A stretch of DNA of 64,000 bases from Hymenobacter cellulosilyticus (GCF_022919215.1 NZ_CP095046.1:913501-977500), one strand, 5' to 3'; positions 1-10,500 are shown, counted from the first letter of the stretch. The notes: a model not told the origin generated them from the letters alone. Numbers and translations: made by a program.

Positions 1-1854
1 ACGTCGGGCACGCTTGCCACCACGCCCGGCGCCCTGACCACGCCGAGTGGGCGGATTTTTATAGCGGGCCTGAACAGTACGCTTACCAAGCAGCAGTTTC
101 TGGCCAGACCCCTGAACACCTCCTTTCTGACGGTTCAATCGTTTAGGGTAGATGGCTGCGGCAATATTCACCTGGCGGGCCTCGATTCCAATTCGGCCTT
201 GCCAATCGTGAATCCATTGCCTAATAGCGGTTTGAGTGGGTTTTATACGACGACCCTGAACGCTACTTGCAGCACCCGCTTATTCGGTTCTTACTTTGGC
301 TTTTCACCCCAACACGTGCACTCCAACTCGCACCGGATTGACGAGCAAGGCCGGCTGTACCAGAGCTTCTGCACGAATAGCCCCTCCCCCACCACGGCCA
401 CAGCGTATTCTCGCGTTTCGCGTACCGGCGGCGGGCTAGATGTACTAGCACTTAAAATCGACCAGAACACTGGCGCGGGTACTTCGGTGCAGGCTGCCGT
501 GGCGGCTGTCGATTCGGCGTGCGCACCTGTACAGGTGGCCTTCGTCAACCAGACCGCAGGCAGCACCCGTTTCCGCTGGAATTTTGCCGATGGCTCCGCC
601 CAGGATACTTCCGCAGCCCCGGTGCACCTGTTTCAGACTCCCGGGACGTACCGGGTGCGGATGGTGGCACTGGGCACCGGCCTGGCATGTTCCCGCAACG
701 ATACGACCTACGTGACCGTGCGCGTGAAAGCCAAACCAACGGTGACCCTGCCCCGCGACCTGACCCTCTGCCCCGGGAGCTCCCTCACGCTGAATGCCAG
801 CACTCCCGGCACCACCTACCGCTGGAACACCGGCGCCACTACGGCCAGCATTGTGGTGCGGCAGCCCGGCAAGTACTCGGTAGTGGTCGATAACGGCCGC
901 TGCTCAGCCCGCGACAGTACCACCATCCGTCTGGGCAATTTGGTGCAGGCGGCCGTGGCGGCTGTCGATTCGGCGTGCGCACCTGTACAGGTGGCCTTCG
1001 TCAACAGGACCGCGGGCAGCACCCGTTTCCGCTGGAATTTTGCCGATGGTTCCGCCCAGGATACCTCCGCAGCCCCGGTGCACCTGTTTCAGACTCCCGG
1101 GACGTACCGGGTGCGGATGGTGGCACTGGGCACCGGCCTGGCGTGTTCCCGCAACGATACGACCTACGTGACCGTGCGCGTGAAAGCCAAACCAACGGTG
1201 ACCCTGCCCCGCGACCTGACCCTTTGCCCCGGAAGTTCCCTCACGCTCAACGCCAGCACCCCCGGCACCACCTACCGCTGGAACACCGGCGCCACCACGG
1301 CCAGCATTGTGGTGCGGCAGCCCGGCAAGTACTCGGTAGTGGTCGATAACGGCCGCTGCTCAGCCCGCGACAGTACTACCATCCGCCTGGTAGCTTCGCC
1401 TACCATCACCCCCGATACCATCGGCTGCATAGCGGGAAGCGTGGTGCTGACTACCAAAGCTGAGCCGGGCAGCACATACCTGTGGTCGACGCAGGCGACT
1501 ACGCCCAGCATTGTAGCTACCACTTCGGGGCGCTACACGGTACGCATCACGCAGGGCACCTGCGTAGAAGAAAAGGCCGTAACCGTGACGCTGCTGCGAC
1601 CGGTGTTGCCGCCCAACATCATCACCCCCAACGGCGACGGCCTAAATGATGTCTTCAAGCCCTCCAACGCTGCCTTGATAGAGCCTGGTACCCGCCTGCG
1701 CATCTTCAACCGCTGGGGCCGGCAGGTGTATACCACCGACGACTACCGCAACGACTGGGGCCCCGGCCAGCCCGATGGGACGTATTATTATACGCTGGAA
1801 AATCAGCGCTTTTGTACGCCCTACGTCAAAGGCTGGCTGGAAGTAGTGAAGTAA
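1..1854 (+). CDS. PKD-repeat surface protein with gliding-motility C-terminal (T9SS type B) domain, 5' partial
   Basis: Open in frame from base 1, so the N-terminus lies outside the window; 617 residues are visible. Residues about 1-160 resemble the tail of an SBBP/propeller-like region (ends DVLALKID). Two almost identical 150-residue blocks follow (about 163-312 and 315-464), each with a PKD-like unit (WNFADGS) and an Ig-like unit (YRWNTGATT), then a third, diverged Ig-like unit. Residues about 538-617 form the CHU_C/gliding-motility-associated C-terminal domain (ITPNGDGLNDVF, IFNRWGRQVY), the known sorting signal for type IX secretion. Inferred to be an exported adhesin-like protein; its ligand is unknown. 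Confidence 0.88.
   Translation, partial: TSGTLATTPGALTTPSGRIFIAGLNSTLTKQQFLARPLNTSFLTVQSFRVDGCGNIHLAGLDSNSALPIVNPLPNSGLSGFYTTTLNATCSTRLFGSYFGFSPQHVHSNSHRIDEQGRLYQSFCTNSPSPTTATAYSRVSRTGGGLDVLALKIDQNTGAGTSVQAAVAAVDSACAPVQVAFVNQTAGSTRFRWNFADGSAQDTSAAPVHLFQTPGTYRVRMVALGTGLACSRNDTTYVTVRVKAKPTVTLPRDLTLCPGSSLTLNASTPGTTYRWNTGATTASIVVRQPGKYSVVVDNGRCSARDSTTIRLGNLVQAAVAAVDSACAPVQVAFVNRTAGSTRFRWNFADGSAQDTSAAPVHLFQTPGTYRVRMVALGTGLACSRNDTTYVTVRVKAKPTVTLPRDLTLCPGSSLTLNASTPGTTYRWNTGATTASIVVRQPGKYSVVVDNGRCSARDSTTIRLVASPTITPDTIGCIAGSVVLTTKAEPGSTYLWSTQATTPSIVATTSGRYTVRITQGTCVEEKAVTVTLLRPVLPPNIITPNGDGLNDVFKPSNAALIEPGTRLRIFNRWGRQVYTTDDYRNDWGPGQPDGTYYYTLENQRFCTPYVKGWLEVVK
487..1392 (+). repeat. Two tandem 456-bp near-identical coding repeats
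   Basis: Bases 487-936 and 943-1392 align at a fixed offset of 456 bp (152 codons) with only scattered, mostly synonymous differences. Each copy encodes one PKD-like plus one Ig-like unit of the surface protein. The near-identity suggests recent duplication or gene conversion. Read collapse could hide further copies. Confidence 0.9.
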
Positions 1855-1887
1855 GCGGAAGGCGTGGCGTCTTCCGCCGGCCTTCCG

Positions 1888-1896
1888 TACTTTCGC
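1888..1896 (+). promoter_or_regulatory. Putative -7 box upstream of fumC
   Basis: TACTTTCGC resembles the Bacteroidota -7 element TAnnTTTG. It lies about 85 bp before the fumC start. No clear -33 TTG was identified. Confidence 0.35.
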
Positions 1897-1978
1897 AACA
1901 GCTAAGGCCTGCCATTCGGTGGACGAGCTGCTTCCAACCAGGCTTTAATAACCAGCAACCAACAACTTTCCTTCCCAC

Positions 1979-3380
1979 ATGCAATTCCGCACCGAGAAAG
2001 ACACCATGGGCACCGTGCAGGTGCCGGCCGACGCCTACTGGGGCGCCCAGACTCAGCGCTCTATCGAGAACTTCCAGATTGCGCAGGATATCAACCGCAT
2101 GCCCAAGGAAATCATCCGGGCGTTTGCCATTCTGAAGAAGGCTGCGGCCCTCACCAACCGCGACGCGGGCGTGTTGACCGCCGAAAAAGCGGAGCTGATT
2201 GGGAAAGTGTGCGACGAAATTCTGGCTGGCGAGCTGGCCGACGCCTTCCCGCTGGTGGTGTGGCAAACCGGCTCGGGCACGCAGTCGAACATGAACATGA
2301 ACGAGGTCATTGCCTACCGTGGCCACGTGCTGCAGGGCGGCAGCCTCGCCGACGAGAAGAAGGTGCTGGCCCGAACGACGACGTGAATAAGTCGCAGTCG
2401 TCGAACGACACCTTCCCGACGGCCATGCACATTGCCGCCTACCAGACGCTGGTGGAGGTAACCATCCCGGGCATTACCAAGCTGCGCGACACGCTGAAGC
2501 GCAAGTCGGAGGAGTTTATGCACATCGTCAAGATTGGCCGGACTCACCTCATGGACGCCACCCCGCTGACCGTAGGCCAGGAGTTTTCGGGCTATGCTTC
2601 CCAGCTCGACCACGGCCTGCGCGCTATCAACAACACCCTGGCTCACCTTTCGGAGCTGGCCCTGGGCGGCACCGCCGTGGGTACGGGCATCAACACGCCT
2701 CCTGGCTATTCCGAGGCCGTGGCCAAGCACATTGCCGACCTGACCGGCCTGCCCTTCATCACGGCCGAAAACAAGTTTGAGGCTCTGGCCGCCCACGACG
2801 CCATTGTGGAAGCCCACGGCGCTTTGAAAACCGTGGCTGCTTCGCTGATGAAGATTGCCAATGACATCCGCCTGCTGGCTTCGGGCCCCGCGCCGGCATC
2901 GGTGAGCTGTTCATTCCCGACAACGAGCCCGGCTCCAGCATCATGCCCGGCAAGGTAAACCCTACCCAGAGCGAGGCCATGACCATGGTAGCGGCGCAGG
3001 TAATGGGCAACGACGTAGCCATCAACATCGGCGGCATGAACGGCCACTTCGAGCTGAACGTCTTCAAGCCGGTTATGATTTACAACTTCCTGCACTCGGC
3101 CCGCCTCATCGGCGACGTGTGCGTGTCGTTCAATGACCGGTGCGCCGAGGGTATTCGCCCGCTGGAAGAAAACATCAAGAAGCACGTCGATTCGTCCTTG
3201 ATGCTGGTCACGGCCCTGAACCCCCACATCGGCTATTACAAAGCCGCCGAAATTGCCCAGACGGCCCACAAAAACGGCTCGACGCTGAAGGAAACGGCTT
3301 TGCAGCTCGGCTACCTCACCGAGGAGCAATTCAACGAGTGGCTGAAGCCCGAGGACATGGTTGGCGAGATTAAGAAGTAG
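1979..3380 (+). CDS. fumC: Class II fumarate hydratase (two apparent frameshifts)
   Basis: Interconverts fumarate and malate in the TCA cycle; cytoplasmic. The reading passes through three frames. The first ends at 2386, the second covers about 2390-2886 and the third runs to 3380. Adding one base in the GGCCC at 2368-2372 and one C in the CCCC run ending at 2889 restores a single protein of about 467 residues, the usual class II length. Family motifs are present: [34 protein letters not shown] and the superfamily signature [11 protein letters not shown]. Both breaks are best read as sequencing errors, not as a pseudogene, because all catalytic motifs survive. It stands alone, downstream of the surface protein. 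Confidence 0.93.
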
Positions 3381-3404
3381 TTTTCTTAATCTGACAATCT
3401 ATCA

Positions 3405-3517
3405 ATCGTCTGTCATCCTGAGCAAAGCGAAGGACCTTCTAGGATAAGAACGATACTCGTAACAACGATTCGTTCTAACGTAATAAGGTCCTTCGCAAGC
3501 TCAGGATGACAGACGAT
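3405..3517. repeat. REP-like palindromic intergenic element
   Basis: A perfect 19-bp inverted repeat (3405-3423 and 3499-3517) continues as an imperfect match into the GAAGGACCTT core, with a loop of about 50 bases. The core TCATCCTGAGC also occurs at 24655-24737 and in degenerate form at 47297. It follows fumC and can form a long stem, so it may also act as a terminator. It overlaps the upstream ATG (3506) of the next gene, which argues against that start. Confidence 0.75.
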
Positions 3518-3541
3518 TTTGGTTCTGCTTATTCCCACCTC

Positions 3542-4138
3542 ATGGACTGTTCCCGCTGCATCACGCTCGAAAACTCCCGCGTCCGGCTGCGGCCGTTGGA
3601 GTGTTCCGACTTTGAAGACCTGAAAGCCGTCATCTTCGACGACGAAATCTGGCGCTTTACCACCATACCCAACCCTAGCGACGCCGTGGGCCTGGCGGCT
3701 TACCTTACCCAGGCCGTGCAGGACCGGGAAAACCACCGCCGCTACCCCTTCGCCATCATCGATCGGCAGACGGGGCGGGTGGTGGGCAGCACCAGCTACG
3801 GCAGCTTTGCCTTGCCCGAAAAGCGGCTGGAAATCGGCTGGACGTGGATTGGTCGGGATTATCAGCGTACGGGCCTCAACCGCGCCGCCAAACACCTCTT
3901 GCTCAAATACGCCTTTGGGGAACTGGGCTGCGAGCGGGTGGAGCTGAAAACCGATGCCCGCAACTGGAAGTCGCGGGAGGCTATGCGCCGCATGGGTGCC
4001 ACCGAGGAAGGCGTGTTGCGCAGCCACATGTTTACCCAGGGCGGGCAGCGCCGCGACTCGGTCTATTTTAGTATCCTGAAACCGGAATGGGACCAGCTAC
4101 GGCTCACCGTGTTCCGTGAATTCGACGCCCGTGGCTGA
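3542..4138 (+). CDS. GNAT family N-acetyltransferase (RimJ/RimL type)
   Basis: Predicted acetyl-CoA-dependent N-acetyltransferase, about 198 residues. The N-terminal strand RVRLRPLECSDFEDL and the later region GWTWIGRDYQRTGLNRAAKHLLLKYAF match the GNAT acetyl-CoA-binding fold; ELKTDARNWKSREAMRRMGA is the usual C-terminal half of RimJ/RimL-like enzymes. ATG 3542 is preferred over 3506 because the upstream start sits inside the palindromic element. The end overlaps the start of dgkA, which suggests co-translation. The substrate cannot be told from sequence. Confidence 0.85.
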   Translation: MDCSRCITLENSRVRLRPLECSDFEDLKAVIFDDEIWRFTTIPNPSDAVGLAAYLTQAVQDRENHRRYPFAIIDRQTGRVVGSTSYGSFALPEKRLEIGWTWIGRDYQRTGLNRAAKHLLLKYAFGELGCERVELKTDARNWKSREAMRRMGATEEGVLRSHMFTQGGQRRDSVYFSILKPEWDQLRLTVFREFDARG

Positions 4139-4513
4139 GCCCCAGGACAGCCTGCTACGCCGCCGCATAGCCAGCTTCGGGCACGCCTTTCGGGGGTGGC
4201 TTCGGCCTTGCGCTCAGAAGTACACCTGCGCTTTCACGCTCTGGCTACGGTCATTGTTATTGGTTTGGGCTTCTACTTCCGAATTTCCGGCCTAGAATGG
4301 GCCCTAGTGGCGTTAGCCGTGGGCTCGGTCTGGTCGGCGGAGCTGGTCAATACCGCCATCGAGGCCGTTGTCGACCTCGTGTCGCCGGAGTACCACCTGC
4401 TGGCGGGCAAGGCCAAGGATGTAGCCGCCGGGGCGGTACTCGTGACGGCTGGTGCCGCGCTCGTAGTGGGGCTGCTCGTGTTTGGCCCCCGGGTATGGGC
4501 CTTGCTGGGCTAA
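4131..4513 (+). CDS. dgkA: Diacylglycerol kinase family protein (one frameshift)
   Basis: Small integral membrane kinase of the DgkA/undecaprenol kinase family, about 128 residues once repaired. From GTG 4131 (or GTG 4116) the frame reads LLRRRIASFGHAFRG and then breaks in the GGGGG run at 4192-4196. One extra G continues into VASALRSEVHLRFHA, then membrane helices around VIVIGLGFYF, and the family motif ELVNTAIEAVVDL containing the conserved NTAIE glutamate. The start overlaps the end of the acetyltransferase gene. Phosphorylates diacylglycerol or undecaprenol; in Bacteroidota the undecaprenol role is plausible but not shown. Confidence 0.85.
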
Positions 4514-4573
4514 GGCGGCAACCTCCCGGTTTAGTGTGCGTTCATTACATTCGCGCCCTCTAATCCTGTTGTC

Positions 4574-5041
4574 ATGCGTTTATTCCTGTCCCTTGCCGTT
4601 TCTTCTCTGGCTATCTGGCTGAGTACAGCCTGTGGCCGCGGCGTAGCCGTGAACACGCCTACCGACCCGCCCGTGAGCGGCAATGTAAACGGAAACGATA
4701 CGCCAAACCCGACCAGCACCAACACCACCGACCTGCGGGCCTCTGCCACGGCGGCCTTCGACACTACCGCCCGTCCCAAGTGGCTGGCCGACCGGATTCA
4801 GGCGCACCTGGCCGAGCCCAAAGCCAACCCAGGCGTCCAGATTTCGCGCTACACCTATAAAGGCCAAGTAGTGTACTATGAAACCCTGGGCTGCTGCGAC
4901 CAGTTCTCTAATGTGTACAACGCTAAGGGTAAGCTTATTTGCCACCCCGACGGGGGCCTGACCGGCAAAGGAGACGGACAGTGCCCTGACTTTGATAAAA
5001 ACAAAACCGGTGAAAGCCTGGTTTGGCGAGACCCGCGCTAA
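4574..5041 (+). CDS. Hypothetical lipoprotein with a CCDQ/PDGGxTGKGDG motif (DUF6970-like)
   Basis: 155 residues with an N-terminal signal (MRLFLSLAVSSLAIWL) and lipobox LSTAC, so predicted to be a membrane-anchored lipoprotein. A Thr/Asn/Pro-rich linker follows. The C-terminal half carries ETLGCCDQFSNVYN and ICHPDGGLTGKGDGQCPDF, a pattern found in a small domain common in Bacteroidota that I recall as DUF6970. Function is unknown. The pair of adjacent cysteines and the later cysteines could form disulfides. Monocistronic as far as can be seen. Confidence 0.75.
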   Translation: MRLFLSLAVSSLAIWLSTACGRGVAVNTPTDPPVSGNVNGNDTPNPTSTNTTDLRASATAAFDTTARPKWLADRIQAHLAEPKANPGVQISRYTYKGQVVYYETLGCCDQFSNVYNAKGKLICHPDGGLTGKGDGQCPDFDKNKTGESLVWRDPR

Positions 5042-5100
5042 GGGCCAAACGGACCGGCGTAGCCGCCTTTTTCCGCCATTGCATTCAATTCTTTACCATC

Positions 5101-5597
5101 ATGATTAACACCAACGAAAAGCTGGGGCCTACAACGTGTGGGCTAACGAAACCCTGCTGCGCCACCTCGACGGATTAGTAGCCGCGGGTCAGGAAATTCC
5201 GGCCGTTTGCCTGCGCCTGTTTAGCCACGTGCTCAATGCTCAGGCCATCTGGATTGCCCGCCTCTCGGACACGAAAAGCCCGGTGAAAGTATGGCAGGAG
5301 CATGATCTGGCCGGCTTGCACCAGCTGCACGCCCAAACCTCGGAGCATTTGCACCAGCTCATCAGCAGCGCCGACGAGGCCGAGCTGAGCCGCCTGATTT
5401 CGTACACCAACTCGGTGGGCGACGCCTACACCAGCCAAGTGTCGGACATCTTTACCCACGTGCCGGTGCACGCCAACTACCACCGGGCTCAGGTAGCCAC
5501 CCGCCTGCGCGAAAACGGCCTGGAACCCATCAACACCGACTTCATTACCTACTGCCGGGAGCTGTCGGCGGCCGGCAAGGAGCAGGTAAGCCTGTAG
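5101..5597 (+). CDS. DinB-like protein (one frameshift)
   Basis: From ATG 5101 the protein reads MINTNEKLG and then breaks in the GGGG run at 5123-5126. One extra G gives AYNVWANETLLRHLDGL and continues to the stop, about 165 residues in all. The helical layout with conserved histidines (LFSHVLNAQAIW, FTHVPVHANYHRAQVATRL) matches the DinB/YfiT-like four-helix metal-binding superfamily. Members include thiol transferases and DNA-damage-induced proteins of unknown role, so no specific function is assigned. Confidence 0.82.
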
Positions 5598-5622
5598 ATT
5601 ACCTGACCCACACCGGATACAT

Positions 5623-5655
5623 AGCCCTTTGGTCGTCAAACCGAAGGGCTTTTTG
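5623..5655 (+). terminator. Rho-independent terminator
   Basis: AGCCCTT (5623-5629) pairs with AAGGGCT (5644-5650), followed by a T tract. It lies 25 bp after the DinB-like gene and before the thioredoxin-like gene. Confidence 0.75.
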
Positions 5656-5691
5656 TTGGTTATACGCCATTCCCTTCTCCCTCTTTTTGAT

Positions 5692-6300
5692 ATGGCAACT
5701 CCCGTCTTAACGCCTGAGCGCCTGGCCGCCAGCTACTCCTACACCGCCTACCGCCACCTGATTGACGAGCTGCAGGCCGAGGGCAAAACCACTGGTCCGC
5801 AGCAGAGCGAGTTGCTGACCAACTACACCCGGCTGAACGTGCAGCGCATGAGCCGCATCGACAAAACCATTCAGCTGCTGCCCGAGCTGCGGGCGGCCGT
5901 AGCGGCCCTACCCCGGCGCTATGCCTGGCTGATTATCACCGAAGGCTGGTGCGGCGACGCGGCCCAGATTGTGCCCACGCTGGAAGCCGTGGCCCAGGCC
6001 TCGGGCGGCCACATCACGACCCACTACGTACTGCGCGACGAAAACCTGGACCTGATAGACCAGTACCTAACCAACGGGGGCCGCTCTATCCCGAAGCTCG
6101 TGGTGCTCGACGCCGAGACGCTGACGGAAGCAGCCAGTTGGGGACCTCGCCCGGAGCCAGCTCAGCACATGTTTCTGGAGCTAAAAAGTCAGAATCTGCC
6201 CTTTGAGGAGTTCAGCACCCAGCTCCATGCCTGGTACGCCAAAGACAAGACCCAAAGCACCCAGCAGGAGATTCTGCAGTTGGTGCAAGGATTGGCCTAA
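5692..6300 (+). CDS. Thioredoxin family protein
   Basis: About 202 residues, start ATG 5692 chosen because the upstream in-frame codons overlap the terminator of the previous gene. A thioredoxin-like fold is indicated by WLIITEGWCGDAAQIVPTLE, where WCGD replaces the usual WCxxC, and by the cis-Pro region RSIPKLVVLD. An N-terminal helical extension of about 80 residues precedes it. With a single cysteine in the motif it is unlikely to be a standard disulfide reductase. Cytoplasmic, no signal peptide. Confidence 0.82.
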   Translation: MATPVLTPERLAASYSYTAYRHLIDELQAEGKTTGPQQSELLTNYTRLNVQRMSRIDKTIQLLPELRAAVAALPRRYAWLIITEGWCGDAAQIVPTLEAVAQASGGHITTHYVLRDENLDLIDQYLTNGGRSIPKLVVLDAETLTEAASWGPRPEPAQHMFLELKSQNLPFEEFSTQLHAWYAKDKTQSTQQEILQLVQGLA

Positions 6301-6324
6301 GCTTGGCCGACGCCAATAAAAAAT

Positions 6325-6354
6325 CCCCTCAGTGACTGACTGAGGGGCTTTTTT
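6325..6354. terminator. Bidirectional terminator
   Basis: Stem CCCCTCAG (6325-6332) with CTGAGGGG, followed by a T tract at 6349-6354 and preceded by an A tract. It separates the convergent thioredoxin-like and DUF4382 genes. Confidence 0.85.
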
Positions 6355-6400
6355 GTTTAACAACAAGCACAGAAAACTCCGCGCTAGGCTGAAACCAGAC

Positions 6401-7243
6401 TTAGTTAACCAGGCTTACGCTCGGCACGTTGGTTTGCTGATTGTTGACCACCACAATGCCGGTACGGGTGGCTGGGCGGTAAGCGGGCTGATTGGCCGGG
6501 GCCGTGGTGGAGGGGAAATACTCCAGGCGGTACGTACCCGAGGGCAGGCTCTGCAGGCGGTAGGCGCCGGTAGCATCGGCGGAGGTGCTGAACGTGTCGG
6601 CGGGCGTGAGCGACGAGCGGATGGCCAGGACCTGGGGCAGGGCCGCGGCGGGCGTAACCTGCCCGTAGATGCCACCGGCAATTTCCTGGGCTACCAGGCG
6701 CACTACGGGCTTGAGCAGGTAACGCTCCTTCTTGTCGTTGCCGGGCTTCCAGTTGCCACGCTCCACAATGGACTTAGCCACGTCGAAGTCGAGCAGGAGT
6801 TGGTAGGTTTCACTTGCCCGGAGCGTTACTTTGTCCAGCTTCAGCTTCACGCCCGAAGTCTGGCCGCTGGGAGTTTTGAGCGTGTAGGTTTCTCCGTCGC
6901 GGGTAGTTACGGTGTTGTTGGGGCCCAGAATCAGGCGAATTTCCTTCAGGTCGCCGGGAGCAAAGTCGGTGCTGACCAGCAGGGCCGAGCGGCCGTTGAC
7001 GTAATCCAGGATATTGAGGGCCTGGGGCGTGAAAGCCAGCCGTTCCCAGCCGGTGGGGTCAGCTTCGTCCTTGAGGTGAACCTCAATCTGCTGCACATCC
7101 AGGTTCACGCGGCTGAAGTCGCCGGGAGCATCGGTGAGGCGCACCTCGAGCTTGGCCTGATTTTGCGCGTCGTTGTCTTTAGAACAGCCCGCAAAAGCCA
7201 GGCTGGCCAGGGCGGCTACGGAGAGGAGTTGGGGAAACTTCAT
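6401..7243 (-). CDS. DUF4382 domain lipoprotein
   Basis: 280 residues. The start at 7243 gives a lipoprotein signal (MKFPQLLSVAALASLAFAGC) with lipobox FAGC. Residues about 30-180 match DUF4382 (LEVRLTDAPGDFSRVNLDVQ, and LDKVTLRASETYQLLLDFD). The C-terminal 90 residues look like a carboxypeptidase-regulatory/Ig-like domain (ATGAYRLQSLPSGTYRLEYF). Envelope-anchored, function unknown. Monocistronic, closed by the terminator at 6325-6354. Confidence 0.87.
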   Translation of the reverse strand: MKFPQLLSVAALASLAFAGCSKDNDAQNQAKLEVRLTDAPGDFSRVNLDVQQIEVHLKDEADPTGWERLAFTPQALNILDYVNGRSALLVSTDFAPGDLKEIRLILGPNNTVTTRDGETYTLKTPSGQTSGVKLKLDKVTLRASETYQLLLDFDVAKSIVERGNWKPGNDKKERYLLKPVVRLVAQEIAGGIYGQVTPAAALPQVLAIRSSLTPADTFSTSADATGAYRLQSLPSGTYRLEYFPSTTAPANQPAYRPATRTGIVVVNNQQTNVPSVSLVN

Positions 7244-7452
7244 AACGGAGGTAGGTAAGAGTGGGAAGAGCAAAGTGGTGGGCTTGCAGGCAAACTCAAC
7301 AACTTCGTTTCTGACAAGAACCGGTCCGTTTTTATGCAAAACGCCTTGCTAATCTTCTATATTCATTAAAAAAGTTCTATAAAATTCCAGATATCAAGCT
7401 CTTCTGCTCAGTAGCGGTACTCACCATGAGCTTCTCCCAATTGGGTCAAGCA

Positions 7453-7485
7453 AAAGCCCCGGCCTTGAGCAAGACCGGGGCTTTT
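7453..7485 (-). terminator. Terminator of the AsmA-like gene
   Basis: AAAAGCCCCGG and CCGGGGCTTTT form a strong GC stem with an A/T flank on both sides. It lies 27 bp past the stop of the minus-strand AsmA-like gene. Confidence 0.8.
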
Positions 7486-7511
7486 GTAAGGATGATAAAG
7501 GAACAAGCTGC

Positions 7512-10500
7512 TTACTGGCCGCCTTTCGCAGTATCGGCCGGAGCCGGGTCGGGAGTTTTGGCAGCCGGCTTTTTAGGCTTGCCAAAGAGGTTGCCCAGCG
7601 TTTGGGTAGCCTGCGACTTCAGCTTAGCCTGGGCCTCCAGGCGCTTCTTCTCGATTTCCTGGCGGGCCTTTTCCTCCAGCTCCAGGCGCTTCCGGTCCAG
7701 CTCCTTGCGGGCACTGTCCTGGGCCACCTGGCTGCGGGCGGCCAGCTTGAGCTTGGCGTCGTCTACCTTGCTTTGCACCACACTCTGCACTAAGCCTTTG
7801 GCTACATCCTTGGCCTGGGTTTTCACGCTGCCCGTGGTCAGGGCTACCTGGGGCGAAGTCATCGTCCCCCGATTTTGAGGCCCAGCGTGACGCGCTCCGT
7901 GCCTTTGATATCCTGCACGCCCGTGAGCTGGGTGAGCTTGGCATTCAGGGCGTTGCCTACTTTACCGGTCGGCACGTCGAGGGCCATGACGTACTCCAGG
8001 GCCCCACCGATGTTGGAAGAGCCGCCGAGCGTACTTTTCACCTGCCCCACGGTAAAGTCGAAGGGCTTCACGATGAAGTTGCCGTTGATGAGCTCCGCAG
8101 CCACGTCCTTGTTGTTCACGGCAAAGCTCTTGAGTTCCTGCAACTGGGTCAGGGAGCTAATCTTGCTCAGTACCGGCGAGGCGCCCACCGCGGCCCGGAT
8201 TACCTCAAACAAGCCCTTGCCGGTTAGGGTGCTGTACACCGGCATCATGTCCTGGCCCATTTCCCCGCTCACGTTGAAGTTGGTGGAGAAGATGCCTTCC
8301 ACCTGCGAGGCCAGCGGCACGAGCTTCTTCACCGAGTTGAAGGCGTTGAAGGCGTTCTGGAAGTTAAGGTTCTTGATGTTAAGGCCCAGGTTGAACTTGG
8401 GGTGAGCCAAGTCCTTGCTGGTGTAGCCGCCGGTAGTAGCAAAGCTGGCACCCAGCGTGTTAAATGTCAGCCCGTTGAGGTTCACGCCCTGGTCTCGCAC
8501 GGCCAGGGTGCCCTTCATGTTGTCGAGCTTGAGGTTGTCGTATACCACCTGGCCCACGTTGGCGTTCAGGGTCAGGTCGAAGAACTTGGGAATTTCGAGC
8601 ACCCCATCGGCCTGGGTGGGCGTGGCGGGAGCTTTGGCAACCGTAGCAGCGCCGGCGCTGGGCTTGCCGCTCACATTGTCCACCATCCACTCGTTCACGT
8701 TGAAGCGGCGCGAATTCACGTTCAGGTTGCCGCGCAGGCTCTGGCCGGGCGTAAACATATAGCCCATGTAGTTGGAAATCGTGCCCGAGGCCGCAATGTC
8801 CGACGAACCCACGAAACCGGTCATGTCGCGCAATACAATCTGGTCGTTGTTGAACGTGGCCGTGGCTTTGGTCACTTTCACCCCCTGGGGCAAGTCGGGG
8901 CTTTTGTAAGTCACGTTTTGGGCGTTCACCGTGCCCGAGGCCACCACGCTCTGGTAGCGGCCGGCTTCGATGTCGGCCATCTTGCCCTTGGCGGCCACGT
9001 TGCCGTTCAGACGGCCCGTCACAGTCATGCCTTCCAGCGGGAAAATCTTGGTCAGCTTGGTCAAATCCACAATACCCCGGATGTCGGCGTCGAAGATGGG
9101 CTTGTCGATATTCTGAGCGGCCACGCGGCCTTCGAGCGGCTCACCATCGAGCAGCATCCGAAACTGCGGGATGTCGATGCGGGTGTCATTGACCTGCCCA
9201 GTAGCATTTACTACCGTGCCGTTCAGCGTCAGGTTCTCAATCGGGGCCGGAAACTGCTTGCTCTTTACGTAGCCGTTGGTCAGGTTCATCTTGGCATTTA
9301 CCACCGGCATCTGGGTTTTAGAATACGTGCCTTTGCCGGTAGCGTCCACGAATAGCTTGCCGCGCAGGGTCAAGTCCTGCACCGGGTACACCTTCATCAT
9401 TTCGGCCAGGTCTACGTTGGCTTTCACTCGGCCGTCAATCTTCATCGGCTCCAGCCCGTCCACGATGACGTTGCCATCCACCGGGTTTTTGCCCAGGTCC
9501 AGGTGAAACTGTTTCACGTTGACTTTCACGTTGTTGGTAAAGCCCGAGGGGTTGTCCACGTTCATGTCCACGTTGATGTTGCGGGCCGCCTGCGGCAGTT
9601 GCGGGTAGTGAAACATGCCGTTCTTGATCTGCAGATTCACTCCGTAGCCCGGCATCTTCAGCTCGTTCTGCACGCCCTTGAAGTAGCCGTCGAAGGCTAC
9701 TTTGCCCTCGGCTTCCACGTCCTTAAACTGCTCGGTATACACGCCCGGCACCAAACTCAGAATGTTCTTGAAGTCGGTTTCCAGGGCCTTGAAGGTCAGG
9801 TCGTAGGTAATGTCGGTGGCGTTGGGCAAGCCGATGCTACCCTGGAACGAGGCCGGGAAATCGTTGAGCTGCACCTTGTTGTCTTTGAAGGTAAACAGCA
9901 TCTTACCCAGGTCCATGGCCAGGGTCACGTCGGCCGTCAGCTTCTTCTTCGAAACGTATTCGGTGCCGGCGTAAGTCATGGAAAGCTGCTCGGCCGTCGT
10001 TTGGCTTACCATGTCGAAGATGTTGCTGGCAAAGTCGCCCGAGCCCGAGTGGTTCAGCCCCCGCATCTCCATGCTGAAGGGAATGGTGCGGTCCTCGTAG
10101 CGTAGGTGCCCGTCGTTTACTTTCCATCCTTTAATAGCCAGGCTCACCTGGGAAGTATCCTGGCCCTGGGCCGCCGCGGCCGAATCCGAAATCATAATGT
10201 CCCAGTTGGCCCGGCCGCTTTTCAGTACTTTGGCGCTGATGTCGGGCTGGTCGAGCTCAATCGACCTAATCTTAATCTGCTCCCCACGCACCACGCTCAT
10301 CAAATCCATACCCACCCGGAAAGCGGGCAAGTAGGCCAGCGTATCGCGGGCAAACGAGTCCTTGCCAATCACGCGAAGCTGGTCGATGCTCAAAGCCAGG
10401 TCCGGAAACGTGCGGAACAAGCTCAGGCTGACATTGCCCGGGTCGTATTCCACTTTGGCATTCACGCGCTGGGCCAGTTGCTTGTCCAGGGCCTGCTTGA

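Noticed and set aside
1979-3380. fumC as a pseudogene or as programmed frameshifting
   Set aside because: Both breaks are one-base losses at G/C runs, and the same pattern recurs in many unrelated genes; all catalytic motifs persist.
8402-9355. Long plus-strand ORF inside the AsmA-like gene
   Set aside because: An antisense shadow of a clear coding gene in a GC-rich sequence.
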